Below are positions 23,729-35,900 of a DNA stretch of 64,000 bases, in pieces; position 1 is the first letter of the stretch; every line of letters starts with the position of its first letter. The notes beneath the pieces were generated by a model. It saw nothing but the letters and a program-made list of their open reading frames with translations. It was not told the origin of the DNA and ran no database searches. This stretch comes from Fomitopsis serialis (Eukaryota; Basidiomycota; Agaricomycetes; Polyporales; Fomitopsidaceae): NCBI RefSeq assembly GCF_022376445.1, contig NW_025954984.1, positions 372,001 to 436,000 on the forward strand, read 5' to 3'. The position numbers and the translations under genes are program-made.

Positions 23729-25960
23729 TCAGAGTTCTTTCCAGTTGCAAGCATCGCTCCACGCCAACGCAGCCTTGTATAGCGTCAGCTCCTCCCAGAA
23801 CCTTCCGACGAGCTGCATGCCAATCGGTAGGCGTAGGTCGTCTGGGCCTTCGGGCGGCGAAAGCATCCCCAAGGAATAGACAGCGCTGGGTGGCCAGTGT
23901 TGTTGTATGGAAGCGTGTTGAACGTCTAATGGGCGATCTCAGTGTTTGCCCAGCATATGAACTCGTACGAGATACGTACCAGTCCGTTGTAGTCCTTGTA
24001 GTGATCAAGGAGCGACGCCTCCCGTGGCTAGGTGCAGATAGTGAGTTTACGGTACGACATTATCGATACATGAAGGCGCCTGACCTGCATGACCTTCGGG
24101 ACCCAAGGAACTGTTGGCATGACCAGGACGTCGACGTTCTCTAGAACTGCGTCGTACTCTGATCGCAGCCTGCGGAAGAGATTGTGCGTCTTGCCGTGAA
24201 GCTAAGCAAGCTCAACAACTATAGCCGTCGACTCAAGTCCCGTGCTCACCTGGGGATAATGTTCGTCGGCGTAAATGCCATTGATGAGAATGTTCGCGGA
24301 GTTTGCGAAGAGCTGTCGGTGGTACCGCTGAGTGCGATTCAGATCCGGGAGGGGTTGGGCCTGACCTTATCGAACTTCTCCTGGTTCCATGGAAGGACTT
24401 TCTCTACGAAGTCGGTCAGGTACAACTGCCGCGTCCCGCTCGCACGACCGAGCATGTTGTTTGCTTGCGAGAACCTGTCGCGCACGCAGTCAGTCTGGGA
24501 AGCCCGCGCTTCCCACATGCGGACACACACCTCTGCACACGGCCAATCAACGACGCCTGCACATGCCCCGGTACGCTGACCTCGACCACCTCCGCACCGA
24601 GATCTTCGAACTTCCGCGCCGCGCGTGTCACGCACTCCACGACCCTCGGATCCGCGGCCTGGCACATTCCGCCCTCCTTCAAGATCCCCACCCGCATTTT
24701 GCGCGTCTGCCCAGGTTCCGAGGCAGTCGCGTCCGACGGCAAGCCGACCTGCAGGAGGGCCCCAGGGCGCGCTCGCGCGGCTGTGAGGAGCGCGGGGTAG
24801 TCCGGGACGTGCGCGCGCGAGGGCGTGCCAGCGATCTGCCTGTCATCGATCCCGTCCGTGCCCGCGATGGCGCGGAGGAGGAGCGCGTTCGAGAGGACGT
24901 CGGGGGACATGGGCCCGGTGTGGTCGAGCGACACCTCGTTGGAGACGATGCCCGTGTAGGGTACAAGCCCGAAGGTGGGTTTGAGGCCGACGATGCCAAC
25001 GTGCGAGGCGGGCTAGGACAGCAGGACGATTAGTGGCGTGTGACTGGGAGGTGCATAAGTTTGAACTGACCAGGCGGATGGAACCTCCTTGATCTCCGCC
25101 GATGGCGAGGTCAGCTTCGCCTATTACGACGAGCACGCCGCAGCCAGAGCTGGAGCCACCAGCGGACCGTATCTTGTCGTACGGGTTGCCCACGGGTCCG
25201 AGGGCTGAGGTGTTCGAGATCCCGAATGCGGAGACTACATAGGTTTACCGACATCAGAGCCTTCCTGGACTGGATTGCTGATAACATCACGAACAGCTTT
25301 CGCACGTCGCCTTTCCGACAATCTGCGTTGAAAGAGTCAGACAACGAGAAAGCACTATCGTACTCTGACAAACGCACGGTTCCGCCCGCTTCGAGCACGC
25401 GAGTGACGACCGTAGCATCGGTTTGGGGTACCCAGTCTGTGAAGACATCTGTACCGAAGTGACAGGGAACGCCAGCGAGACAAACGTTGTCCTGTACGGT
25501 CGAGGCATTATTTGCGTAATCAAACAAGACGTTCTCTGAGTCGATTGTAGCATTACCTTCAGGACCACCCGTTTGCCCGTGAGGATACCGGCCTCTGCTT
25601 CCTCCTTGTTTACGTCCTCTACGACTACCTTGGTAGCCCAGGCGTTGTACGGATTCTCGCCCGAAGCAACAGTGGCTATGTCAGTGCGAGGGTACCTCTG
25701 AACCTCAGGTACTGGGTAGTAGTCTATATGTATTTCAGAGTCGATCCTCAGCGTCCAGGATCTGCGGATATGGAACTTCGCGTACCATCCATGGCCAAGA
25801 CTTGCTGCATTGCTTCCCTTGCACTCGCTAGCATGTCGGTGAACTCGTCCTCCTTCTCGGCTGGTACGCAAATGCCGATCTTGGCGGCCGTCTGCTGAAG
25901 GACATCTCGTGTAACAGGCGACTGTTTGGGAGCAGGCGGGTCAGTAAGTGAGGCAGACAT
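23729..25960 (-). CDS. amidase (amidase-signature family, acetamidase-like)
   Basis: Start MSASLTDPPAPKQSP; spliced protein of about 550 residues. The amidase-signature enzymes hydrolyse amides with a Ser-cisSer-Lys triad. Visible are the Lys block GKRVVLKDNVCLAGVP, the block SAGGSSSGCG with the cis-Ser, and AIGGDQGGSIRLPASHVG with the nucleophilic Ser, then GLKPTFGLVPYTG and HTGPMSPDV. Downstream blocks NNMLGRASGTRQLYLTD, LPWNQEKFDKV, VENVDVLVMPTVPWVP, NNTGHPALSIPLGM and GMQLVGRFWEE are all typical. At least two one-base losses are needed, near 23875 and about 24485, and small introns interrupt the gene. It converges on GUA1 with about 120 bp between stop codons. The natural amide substrate cannot be read from sequence. 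Confidence 0.9.
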
Positions 25961-26827
25961 TGAGTCAGGACAATGAGAAGTCAGTATGTCGACCGTATGT
26001 TCGCAGGAGTCCTTACCTATATACGTCACCGGCTCGCAGTGGAGAGATAGAAGGTGTAGGATCTCCAGTACTCAGCCCGCTTATCGACAGACGGGAAAAC
26101 AAGTCACACCTACGCCGATGGAGCTGAAGGAGCTCCGCACGGCTGTCTTCTGCCCGCGTCTTCCTACGATTCGAGATAACGTTGAGACGTCGACAAAGGT
26201 CATCTGTATCATGTACGTACGACAAAATTCGACATCTTGACTGGAAAGCTGAGTCATGTAAGTAGCATGAGAGGTGTGCGGTGAGCGTAACCCTGAGATG
26301 ACTGCAGATAGTAACGCACATGTACGGTATTCCATCATGCTCACACAATGAGAAAAAAAGTACGTACTTCCGTGTTGTTGATATCTTCCACTGCGTCTTG
26401 AATCGATGTAGGTACTGTACATAAGTAGAGGTTCAACGTAACGGAGAGTATCAAACATGCAGTCGATCCAATGAACGCCAAGCAAACTAGCTTTACATAA
26501 GCAGACGAAGGATAAGCAGACGAAGGTCAAAGTCTGCAAAATGATTCTGCCCGGGATGAACCGGGAGCCTTCAGCGATAAAATCCCTAACCATAGGTGTG
26601 AAGCAGACGTCATAACCATTAGACCACAGAACCTTGCTTTCAGTACAGCAAGTAGACTAGGTATCGTTGCTAAAAGAGGAAACTTCCGTGTCGGCGATCA
26701 AATTCGACCTTCGCGCGCCGACGCGTGTGCCGCCCATTACTTACTTTCCGCGAGACTTAGACCACTGCCAAAACTCTCGGAACGTATCGCGCACGCGCCT
26801 TCCTGGACGGGATCCAACCAACGCCCG
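25961..26827. other. intergenic region upstream of the amidase
   Basis: Divergent region between the amidase and the next plus-strand gene. It contains a 15-bp direct duplication at 26497-26526 and otherwise only short shadow frames. A minus frame of 170 codons (26081-26593) is Cys/Ser/Arg-rich, has no motif, and is rejected as coding. Confidence 0.5.
26497..26526. repeat. 15-bp direct tandem duplication
   Basis: ATAAGCAGACGAAGG occurs twice in direct succession. It is probably a replication-slippage duplication in non-coding DNA. Confidence 0.85.
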
Positions 26828-27186
26828 ATGGCGGCGGAGAAGAACAATGCGGAGAAGAACAACGAGAAGTTGTTCCCTCTCTTCCGTAGGAATCTGGCGG
26901 AAAACAACGTAGGCCTGTATGCTGCCACGGCAGAGAAGTTGGCGTTGTGGGCAGCGCGAGCAAAGGCATACTATCCTTTTGCAAGGCCGGTGGTGAGTGC
27001 GCAACGCTTGCTGCATGGTACAACGCACCTGATCAAGAAAGGCACCTGTAGATCGTCGAGTTGCTAGAGGTATGTTCAGTTCTTGCTTGCTTAGGTCATT
27101 TCACGCGAACGAACTGCCTGTTCGTCGCGAATGTGGGACTGTGCGATGAATGCATTATCATGGGCCCTGAACTGGCCAAGAAAGCT
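26828..27186 (+). CDS. small gene or 5' exons of the following gene, unknown function
   Basis: Exon-like block 26828-26992 encodes 55 residues beginning MAAEKNNAEKNNEKLFPLF, with NVGLYAATAEKLALWAARA, and ends at a good donor (GTGAGT). A second block from 27052 reads IVELLE and continues open through VANVGLCDECIIMGPELAKK to a GTAAGT donor near 27187. No stop ends these blocks before the next donor, so they may be 5' exons of the long gene whose open frame starts at 27461. The link cannot be proved because the intermediate exons are not clear. No domain is recognised. The ALWA..YYPFARP string loosely echoes LWADPYIKLLRTVAPYYHLF in the next gene, which is weak evidence of relatedness. Confidence 0.35.
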
Positions 27187-27205
27187 GTAAGTGAAACGAC
27201 GGGCT

Positions 27206-27244
27206 GTGGCATGAGCAGTCAGTGGCATGAGCAGTCAGTGGCAT
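27206..27244. repeat. 16-bp tandem repeat, about 2.4 copies
   Basis: TGGCATGAGCAGTCAG occurs twice in tandem followed by a partial third copy (TGGCATG). It lies just after the possible donor at 27187, so within a putative intron or intergenic DNA. Confidence 0.85.
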
Positions 27245-27460
27245 GCCGAAACACGGAGTGGTCGAGGCGAACCAGGGCGGAGATGTAGACATTGCAGCTT
27301 GCGCGCGCTGTATACTCATACATGAGTGCTCTCTCTTGTTATGGAGCATGATGTTACCTTTCAGAACAATGTTCAATGCAGAAAGCTGAACCATGAACGC
27401 CCATAGACTGCCCACGCCCAAGTACGTCGTCACAGCAATGCACCTGACAAACCGTTCCAC

Positions 27461-30400
27461 ATGAGCGAATGCCCTGAATCGCTCAAATTATGGGCCGATC
27501 CCTACATCAAGTTGCTCCGGACAGTGGCACCCTACTACCACCTCTTCCCAGAGCCTCAGCTTCAGGGTAAGCGCATTCAAGCACTCCACTGCAGTTCTTC
27601 CTGAAGCATTATTTATGTCGTCACTAATAGCTCGTTTGCGTGCCCTCCTGCAGGCGATTGACGTCGATCCGCCTCGGAAGCAGACAGCGCAACATCTGCC
27701 ACCTCATGGTATTTCACCGCATCCAACGGACAGAGTAGCACATTCAGCCTCACCTGTGAATCGTCTATCGGCCCCGGTCGTTCCGGGACCGTTGATCGCA
27801 GGTCAGTGCGAAGTCCGCTGGTGCATAACGAGTAGAAGTGATGACCGTTGTTTGTAGCACATCCAACGGGGACTTCGAACTCGAGTGCAGTGGAGCTAGG
27901 GACGCCTCAACTCTCACTCTCGCGGGACAGACATGCCATTCCGCCCGTTTCCATTCATGTCCTGCCTTCTTCGCTGAGGCAGGAACCCCAGCAGACTCCG
28001 CCCGCGTTCTCGCCGGGGCTCTCCACCCCTACCCTGTCCGCACCGACGGCCAACGGCAGCGTGCGTTCTCCAAGCATAGGCGTGCCAGCAGTCGAGCCTA
28101 CCCCCTCGACACCAATAGCTGGGCCCTCAACAGTCCCGGCCACCGAGTCGATCTCCGCGCCCCCAAAGCGGAAAGCGAAGAAGAAAAAGAAACGGCTGAC
28201 TGAGGACGACTTCATCTTGGCCGACCTGGCGGACTGGGAGTCTGCCAAGGCGAACAAGACCGGGCAGCCCGCCTCGCCGTCGATCGCGAGCGCCGTGTCC
28301 GCGGGCAAGGCGGAATCTACGCCGAGCGTACACGCCGATCCTCAGACACCGAGGGAAGGGTCTGTACCGGGCCCCTCTGGCTCGAGGACTAGCGGTACGG
28401 CAACCGCGAGCGCATTCGAGCATCTAGAAGCCCCTACATCAAATGGAGCGACCGTCGCTCCAGCATCTTCGACTGCTGCTCCTGAAGCAGCCGCATCAAA
28501 GCAATCGACGCCTGTTCCCGCGGCCCCGGCAGAGACAACCTCTGTTACTGCTACATCTGCAGCGGAACCAGCGCCGTCAATCCCAGCGGTACCAGCTGCC
28601 TTTCCCCCGGGCAAACCAGCGGAACTCGACCTTCGCGCACAGGCCACTTCCCCAGGCTCGCCGAAGTCATCCAAGAAAAAGAGGCCGTCGCAAGAGTTGC
28701 ATGTCGTCTCGGGGAACATGCCTCCTACGAACATGCCCGTAAAGAGGAAGAAGCACTCACCCGGGCTGATGGTCTTCCGCGTGGATCCGCAGCCGACCGG
28801 GGCGCAGCCGGGTTTGCTACCAACAAATGGCAGCGCGCCCGAGGCTGCTATTGGGAAGGAACAGGCAAGACAAAGGGACGGAGATGTGCCACACCCCGGG
28901 GTAGCGGGGATGGATGTCGTTATGGAGGACAGGGATGAAGCACCGCTCAGAGAGTCAAAGCCAGCCTTCACCAACTTGGCGGATCCTCAGGTGGTGGAGG
29001 AGACTTCCGGTACACTGCAAGGGCAGGAATCGCGACAAGAGAATGCTGGCCAGGTGCAATCGACTTCTTCCTCGTCTGCGACGGCTTCCCTGCCTGAACA
29101 TGCATCGGAAGACGTGGTTATGGATGACCTGGTGCACAGTCCCGAAGTGGACCAAGCGGGATGGAATGCCGAGCCCATGGAGCTCGATAGCAGCCCAGCT
29201 GTTGAAGTTCCTGCAGGAACGACAGAAGAGGTTGCCATGGACATAGTGAGAGAGCCCGCACCGAGTCAAAGCAACGATAGCCAGCCATGGGCAACTTCTA
29301 CCGGTGGGTCCTCGCCTCCACCAACCGACAAACCTCGTGTCGGTGTAGTCAGCTCTGAGGGGCCGGCGCGTGCCGCGGGCCACCCGCAGCTGGAAGGCGC
29401 GGTGGCCTATAAAGCGGAGGGCACAAGCATGGACGTGGACACTCAGCCAGCTGCAACCACACTACAGTTCACTATGTCGTCCAACTCAACCGAACCCTCG
29501 CCATCGACGGACCGTCCGTACGAAGGTGTCATCCGGGAGCTAGCTGATAAGAAGGGGATGTCCGGTAACATCGCCTTGAGGATCGTCGACGCTGTGGCCG
29601 AAGAACCACAGTTGGAAGCTAACAACGTATGTCCTCCCGACTGACGCGTAGGTCTTTCCATTAACTGACTATTTCTAGTTCCACCTGGCACCAGCGGAGT
29701 GGTCGACGGAAACTCGCTCTTCAAGCCCGAGCGACTCCAATGACGAGTTGAGCGCGCCCTCGCTCGAGGAGCCCGTCGTGCCTCGTAAACGGTCGCGTTC
29801 CCAGTTACAACAACCGGAAGGCGTCGATCAGGACGTGAGTCGAAAACGAAGGACCGAGTCGCCTTCACCGACGCCGGCACCCACCACGGCCACGGTCGAC
29901 CACCCAGTCCCAGCAGCGCCGTCCACTGAGCAACTACTCGAAGAACCGGCTCCCACTGCTGACCAACCTATTCCGCAACAAGTTCCTACCGTTCAACAAC
30001 CTCTTCCAGGACCGACCGAGGATCATCCTGTCGTAGAACAAGGCGTTGCTGCAGCTGTCTTGGCGGACGCTGACACAAAGCAAGACGCGCCTTTTGCGGA
30101 CAAAGCTGGCGAGCAGACAACAGAGCTCCAATTCCGTGTGCCTGACGACGCCGAGGTCCAAGCGCCACAACAACAGGACATCGATAAAGAGGAGGGCGAG
30201 GCAGACGAGTCTGAGGAACCGCCCGTCACTTTGGCCAATATACCTCCGGAGGAAGGGGAGATACGGATGCCTACCCCGACACCGCCGCCGGCCACAGCGC
30301 AGCCTATCCCGATACCCCCGGTCGATCTAAACAGCCCACTTGCGTATTCTGAGCTACGCGTCCTCGACTGTCGGCGCGGATCAGATGAGAATGAAGTGGT

Positions 30401-31052
30401 TTCGAGTTCGACGTCGACGCTGAGCTGATGGCGACTGTGTCGCGATGGGTTGGACGTTACAAGTCTACCGAGTGAGTTCATATTCTGTAGATTGATCCTG
30501 CTCATGCATCTGACACACTCCCTAGCGACGTGTCGAGGGATAGATGTGTTTCACTTTCCTGCTATCCCTTCAACGACTGCGTGGACTACATACGGGCAAA
30601 ATCCAGGGACACGGCCGCGGAATCCTCGTACGAGAAGCTCTGTCGTAACGTCGTTATGAAGTGGCCCAAAGATGGACGACTTTGGGCTGAACTCACCAAT
30701 TCAGATGGCGAGCACAGGGTCACGCTTTCTCCGCCGTTCATGGTGAGTGTATCTTTGTCTTGCGACGACGTTGTATTCACGCGCGCCATCGACACAGCGC
30801 AAGACGGATCAGGTCGTCGACTTCAGTGAATACGTCACGCCTGGCAAGAACGTTTTGCACATCTACCAGCTGCGGGACCACTCCGACTTCGTGTTCACGC
30901 TCAATGTCCACACGCCCGTGCCGTCGCAGCTGCGGGAACTGCAGCAGCGCCGCGATCACGACGCGCACTGGAAGAGTTTCCTGAACGGCCTATTTGTATT
31001 CGAGTTCCCGGAGCTATCCTGGAACAAGAGCATCAATGCGGTCAAGGTCTGA
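27461..31052 (+). CDS. large disordered Ser/Pro-rich protein with a folded C-terminal domain, unknown function
   Basis: Exons: 27461-27566, 27631-27801, 27858-29626, 29679-30471, 30526-30742 and 30798-31052, giving about 1,100 residues. The N-terminus reads MSECPESLKLWADPYIKLLR. About 800 residues then form a low-complexity Ser/Pro/Thr/Ala region with basic patches (KRKAKKKKKRLTEDDFILAD, SKKKRPSQ) that could be nuclear signals. The C-terminal 200 residues look folded: VVFEFDVDAELMATVSRWVG, CVSLSCYPFNDCVDYIRAKS, VDFSEYVTPGKNVLHIYQL, RDHSDFVFTLNVHTPVPSQL. The PGKNVLHIYQLRDHSDFVFTL string resembles the beta-rich PINIT-type region of SUMO ligases and related basidiomycete proteins, but no SP-RING follows. 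One base loss near 30401 must be filled to enter this domain. A chromatin or transcription role is only a guess. The true start may lie upstream (see 26828). Confidence 0.7.
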
Positions 31053-31298
31053 GGCTTTCTCGTCTGCTCGTGCCAAACAGACTGGATGTCCTCTGTGTTG
31101 TATATGATAGCAGTGTTCTCACGTGGTGTTGTGTCGTCGTATCTAACTGTCGCGCTGTCCTGTCGTCGCTTTCGTCAAACTGACTGCTCTGCGCACATCT
31201 TATGGCAATGCATTTTCTACCTTCTGCTTCGTGCATGACCTGTCATGCTCAAGTACACAGCAAACACAGACTGGACAAAGTGGGCCCTAATCAGGATG

Positions 31299-32492
31299 TT
31301 ACCACCAGACAACACCCTTCATGAGTCTCCTGCCCGTGCGGACTACCTTTGCACTCGACACCTCGCCGTCCTTCCTCGCTGCCCCCACAGTTACAACGCC
31401 GCCCGGATGCCTGATCCTAACCATGCTATCGCCCGTGGTCGTCGATATCTGTGCTCCGCGTGCACGAGCGATCTGCCAGGGGATCGAGCCCTCCACTCCC
31501 GCAGCGACGCCCAGACACAAGCCCAGCGTCATGGGGACTGCTTTGTGCAGCACACCCATGGAGTACGCGTGCACGACGATGTCCGCCTGTGAGTCGTCCG
31601 CTGCGGGCTCGCTGAGAATGGCGATCTTGGGCTGCGCCTCCGCCTCCGGGTCGAGCCCCATGCGCTCCGCGCCCAAGCGACGAAGTTGTTCCACGGCGAG
31701 CTGGATGTGGACGCTCGTGTAGTCAGATGCAGTCGTGTCCGGCACCGCAGCACGCAAGCCGTCTGCGGTGATGAAGACGGTCGGATTCGTGGCGTCCACG
31801 AGAGACATGGGCACGGCCGCCGCGCCGCCCCCGGATGCGAACTGAACGGTGTCTACAGGCTGCGCCGTCGGGAGCAGCTTGCCCGTGCGCGCACCACCGG
31901 GCGAGACGAAGTCCAGCGTGATCCTGGATGCTTTCCCAGACACACCAGCCATAGTCTCCTCCTCCAGGTCGAGCAGAGCGGTCGGCTGCCCGTCGTCCAA
32001 CGAGACGGGGAACGTCGCGTCGATGCGCTTCTGCGTGTTCGTGTTCCACGCAGTCACCGTCGCGGTCGGCACGCGGGCGGACGTGTCCACCGTGCGCAGC
32101 GCGCAGAGGCCCTCGTCGAGCGCGAACACGCCGATCATGCTGGAGAGGTTCCCGCAGTTGCCGGAGTAGTCGACGAGCTCGTCGCGGATGCCCACCTGGG
32201 CGAAGGTGTACTCCACGTCGATCCCCGCGGCGCGCTGCTCTTCCGACGCCGCGCCGACGACGCAGACCTTGGAGAGACTCGATACGCCTCCACCCATGCC
32301 GTTGAGTTGTCTGCCGTACTTGGGGTCGGGCGAGCCCATGATGCCCAGGAAAATGGGGTCCCATTGGGCGGTATCACCAGGGAGGTCTGCGCGGTTCAGG
32401 TAGATACCTTTGGACGTACCGCCTCTCATGAAAGAGGCCGGGATGGGATTCGAAAGGCAGACGTCGACTTGAATGCTCTGTGCATGGGGCAT
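31299..32492 (-). CDS. PrpF/AcnD-accessory-type isomerase, intronless
   Basis: Single open frame of 397 residues from the internal Met at 32492 (MPHAQSIQVDVCLSNP); the frame stays open to a Met at 32594, but the shorter start fits the family N-terminus. Family blocks are PIPASFMRGGTSKGIYL, the block SGNCGNLSSMIGVFALDEG, ASRITLDFVSPGGARTGKLL, NPTVFITADGL and GDSMVRIRHPGGVVTVGA. PrpF-family proteins (with 4-oxalomesaconate tautomerase and methylaconitate isomerases) have a diaminopimelate-epimerase fold and shift double bonds in tricarboxylic acids. In fungi this could serve 2-methylcitrate handling or aromatic catabolism; the exact substrate is not decidable. It is intronless amid intron-dense neighbours, which may be ancestral or reflect old transfer from bacteria. 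No frameshift is seen. Confidence 0.88.
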   Translation of the reverse strand: MPHAQSIQVDVCLSNPIPASFMRGGTSKGIYLNRADLPGDTAQWDPIFLGIMGSPDPKYGRQLNGMGGGVSSLSKVCVVGAASEEQRAAGIDVEYTFAQVGIRDELVDYSGNCGNLSSMIGVFALDEGLCALRTVDTSARVPTATVTAWNTNTQKRIDATFPVSLDDGQPTALLDLEEETMAGVSGKASRITLDFVSPGGARTGKLLPTAQPVDTVQFASGGGAAAVPMSLVDATNPTVFITADGLRAAVPDTTASDYTSVHIQLAVEQLRRLGAERMGLDPEAEAQPKIAILSEPAADDSQADIVVHAYSMGVLHKAVPMTLGLCLGVAAGVEGSIPWQIARARGAQISTTTGDSMVRIRHPGGVVTVGAARKDGEVSSAKVVRTGRRLMKGVVWW

Positions 32493-32938
32493 GGTCTGCG
32501 AGATAGAACCTGAGAAGTCGGTGATAGACGCAAGAGGCGCGACGATTGAGCACAAACATTCATAGTGGTCGCGCCGAGCACAGAGCACTGTCAATGTCGC
32601 AATAGCAATGCAACAAGATCCCGGTTGGAAGTCAGGAGGAGCCTACATGAATGAGATATGTGGGCAGGACAGATGATGCTGTGGGTCTCGGTCAAGTGCC
32701 TCGGCCTAAGTACGACACCCGCGGTGAACGAGACTCCAGTGCTGAGCACAGATGCACCTAGAGGCTCGTTGACTAGTCACTCACTGACAGAGCAGGACAC
32801 TGATGATACATGGAGGGGAGTTGTGAGTCTTGATAGTATACAGATATTGTAGTAATGTCGTGACAGACAAGCGTGCTCTAACCTAGTGCAAATGGTACGG
32901 ATATCGACACAGCAAGTAACGAACGTAACGGGCGACGA

Positions 32939-35900
32939 TCATGGCTGGGCGAGCGTGTCCTTCCACCGCTCCGCGATCGGCTCGCCGCCGAACACCTCCT
33001 GCAGGACCTCCCGGATGTCCTCAACGTACACGAACCGGATACCGGTCTTGACGCTCTCTGGGACGTTTTCCTCAATGTCTGGACGGTTGGCCTCTGGCGC
33101 GATGATGGTCTTGACACCCGCGCGGTGCGCGGCGAGGATCTTCTCCTTCAAACCACCAACTGGCAGCACTTGTCCGACGAGGGAGATCTCACCAGTCATA
33201 GCTACAAACCATATAAGTAAGTTACATCGTGCGAGCAGGAGAACAGACATACCGATGTCAGGGTTGACCTTTGTCTTGGTGAAGAGCGACACCAGGGCAG
33301 TCGTGATAGCAGTACCAGCGCTGGGTCCCTCCTTGCCGATGCTACCCTCAGGCATGTGGAGATGAATGTCACGATCAACCATGAACTGCTCGTCCGGCGT
33401 CGACGTGATCCCGAGCTCGTATGCATGGCTCTTGACCCAGCTCATCGCGATCTGGGCGCTCTCCCTGATGACCTCTCCGAGCTTGCCAGTCAACTGCAGC
33501 CACCCTTGCCGGGCATCGTCTGTTCCGCCGTCAGAACGATACTCAGAAGACAATAAATGAAGAACTCACAGTTGCCTCGATCGGCATGACCGCTCCCGAT
33601 CCGTTACCCAGGTATCCCAGACCAGTGCTGACGCCCGGTGGCGGCGGCCTGGTGTACATCCTGTCCCGATAGTATACCGGCGGCCCGACATAATCCTTCA
33701 AGTTCTCCGGTGTGATGCGAACGTGTACGGTATCGGGCACCTTCATCGGCTTGCGCTCGACGGTGGTGACCTTCCGCTCTTCGGACGGGTCCTCCTTGTC
33801 GTCTTAGGGCAGTCGACTCAGGCGCAGCGGGATCGTTCGGGGGCGGTTCCTGCTTCTCCACCGTCGTGCCCTCGTCCCGGGTCTCGGCAGCCGCCGCGGT
33901 CTCCTCAGGGAAAGCGTCCTCTCCGAGGTCCTGGATCAACTTCAGCGCAGCTTTGCGGTAGATCTGCGAGACAGAATGAGCATTGTAGGACGTGACAGAC
34001 GAAAGCTAGCGCACCTTCTCGATGTGCTTCTTCAAGTTCCGCACACCGCTCTCACGGGCGTAGTACTTGATGAGCACATCGATTGCAGTCGGATCTAGCT
34101 GCACGTCGGCTTCCTTCAGCCCCGACGCCTCCTTAGCCTGCGGCCCCAGATACTGTTCCGCGATCTTGGACTTTTCCTCGGAGACGTAGCCGCTGACTTC
34201 CAGCACCTCCATGCGATCAAGCAGAGGCGCAGGGATGGTGTCAAGAGTGTTGGCTGTGACAGAACCACTCAGCTACAAAGTCATGGAATGCTCGACCGAG
34301 TCGCCTTACCGGTACAGACGAAGAGAACTCGGGACAAATCAACAGGAACATCCATGCTGAACAACTGCCGTCAGGACATCGTGTATGCGAGAGAGGGCAT
34401 ATCTTACTAATGATCAAGGAAAGCAGAGTTCTGCTCAGGATCCAGCATCTCCAGGAGCGCGCTAGAGGGGTCGCCATTAATCCCTCGGCCGATCTTGTCA
34501 ACCTCGTCGATTAGGACCAACGGGTTCTCCGTCCCAACCCTCTTCAGGGCTTGGATGATCTTGCCGGGCAACGCGCTGAAATACGATTAACATGACAATC
34601 CTCATATGCTGGCAATCACGTACCCAACGTAAGTTCGCCTGTGACCCTTGATCTCCGCGACGTCCGTCAGACCGCCAACCGAGAACCGGAAGAACTGCCT
34701 GTTCAACGCGCGAGAGATAGACTTTCCAATCGACGTCTTGCCAACACCAGGAGGGCCGACAAGGCAGATAATCTTGCCCTCGACCGTCCCCCTGAGCTTG
34801 CCGACAGCGAGGAACTCCAGGATCCGATCCTTGACGTCCTTCAGCCCATAGTGATCCTCGTCCAGGACCGTCTGCGCGTGCGCGATCGAGTAGTTCTCCG
34901 GGGAGTGCTGGCCCCACGGGATCTGCGTGAGCCACTCGAGGTAGTTCCTGGTGACGTTCGCCTCCGACGCCGACGGCTCGAGGTGCATCAGCTTGTTCAG
35001 CTCCTCGTCGAACACCTTCCGCACGCCCTCTGGCATCTTCAGCGACGCCGCGCGTTCCTTGAACTTCTCGATCATCTTGTCCTTCCCGTCCGACTCCATG
35101 CCGAGCTCCTTCTTGATGCCCTTGAGCTGCTCCATCAGGTAGTACTCCCGCTGGCGCTTCGCGATCTTGCTGTCGACGTCGCGTGCGAGCTTGCTCTGCA
35201 GCTGCGCGTTGATCAGCTCCTTCTTGAGCACGAGCAGCGCCTTGCGCAGACGGTCATCGACGACCAGGCTCTCGAGGACGTCCTGGAGCTCGTTTACGTC
35301 ACCGGTCGAGACGGCCGCGGCGAAGTCGGCGAGCTTGTCGGGCTCGTCGAAGACGTTCGAGGCGACCTGGTTGATGGAGAAGTTCGTGATCTGGTCGCGG
35401 AAGAGCGGGTTGAGCTGCGCGATGTCCTTGAACACAGAGACGATCTCGGACATGAACGCCCGGATGTACTGGTCGTCCTTGTTGTACGGCAGCGTCTCGA
35501 GGTTGTCCACATTGACGATGGAGATCGCGTAGTTCTGCAAGAACGAGGTCTGAATGAGTCCTGGGAGACGATTAGTCACAGTAATATTCGAGGATACAAT
35601 TTACGTACCTGGTGTGCTAGTCGGCTCGGGCGGCGGCGTAGGCAGGGACTCTTCCGCGGACTCGACCTTGGCGCTACCTCCCTTGATCAACTCCGTAATC
35701 TTGATCCTCCGGTGTGGGTACAGAACAGCCGTGAGCCCTTCGTCCTTGTCGTCCTCCTTGCCACCAGCCGTGAACACGCTCGTGATCTGCGCGAATACGC
35801 CGACCGGGTGCACCGAGTTGATGTCCGTGATCACGTCGCTGTCCGTCTGCTCGTCCTTGAGGAGAAACGCGCCGAGGTATGGCTGGCCGCGACGCATCAT

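Noticed and set aside
26081..26593. 170-codon minus ORF
   Set aside because: Cys/Ser/Arg-rich without motif; contains a tandem duplication typical of non-coding DNA.
31686..32513. 275-codon plus-strand ORF
   Set aside because: Antisense shadow of the intronless PrpF-like gene; extremely Arg/His/Gly-rich.
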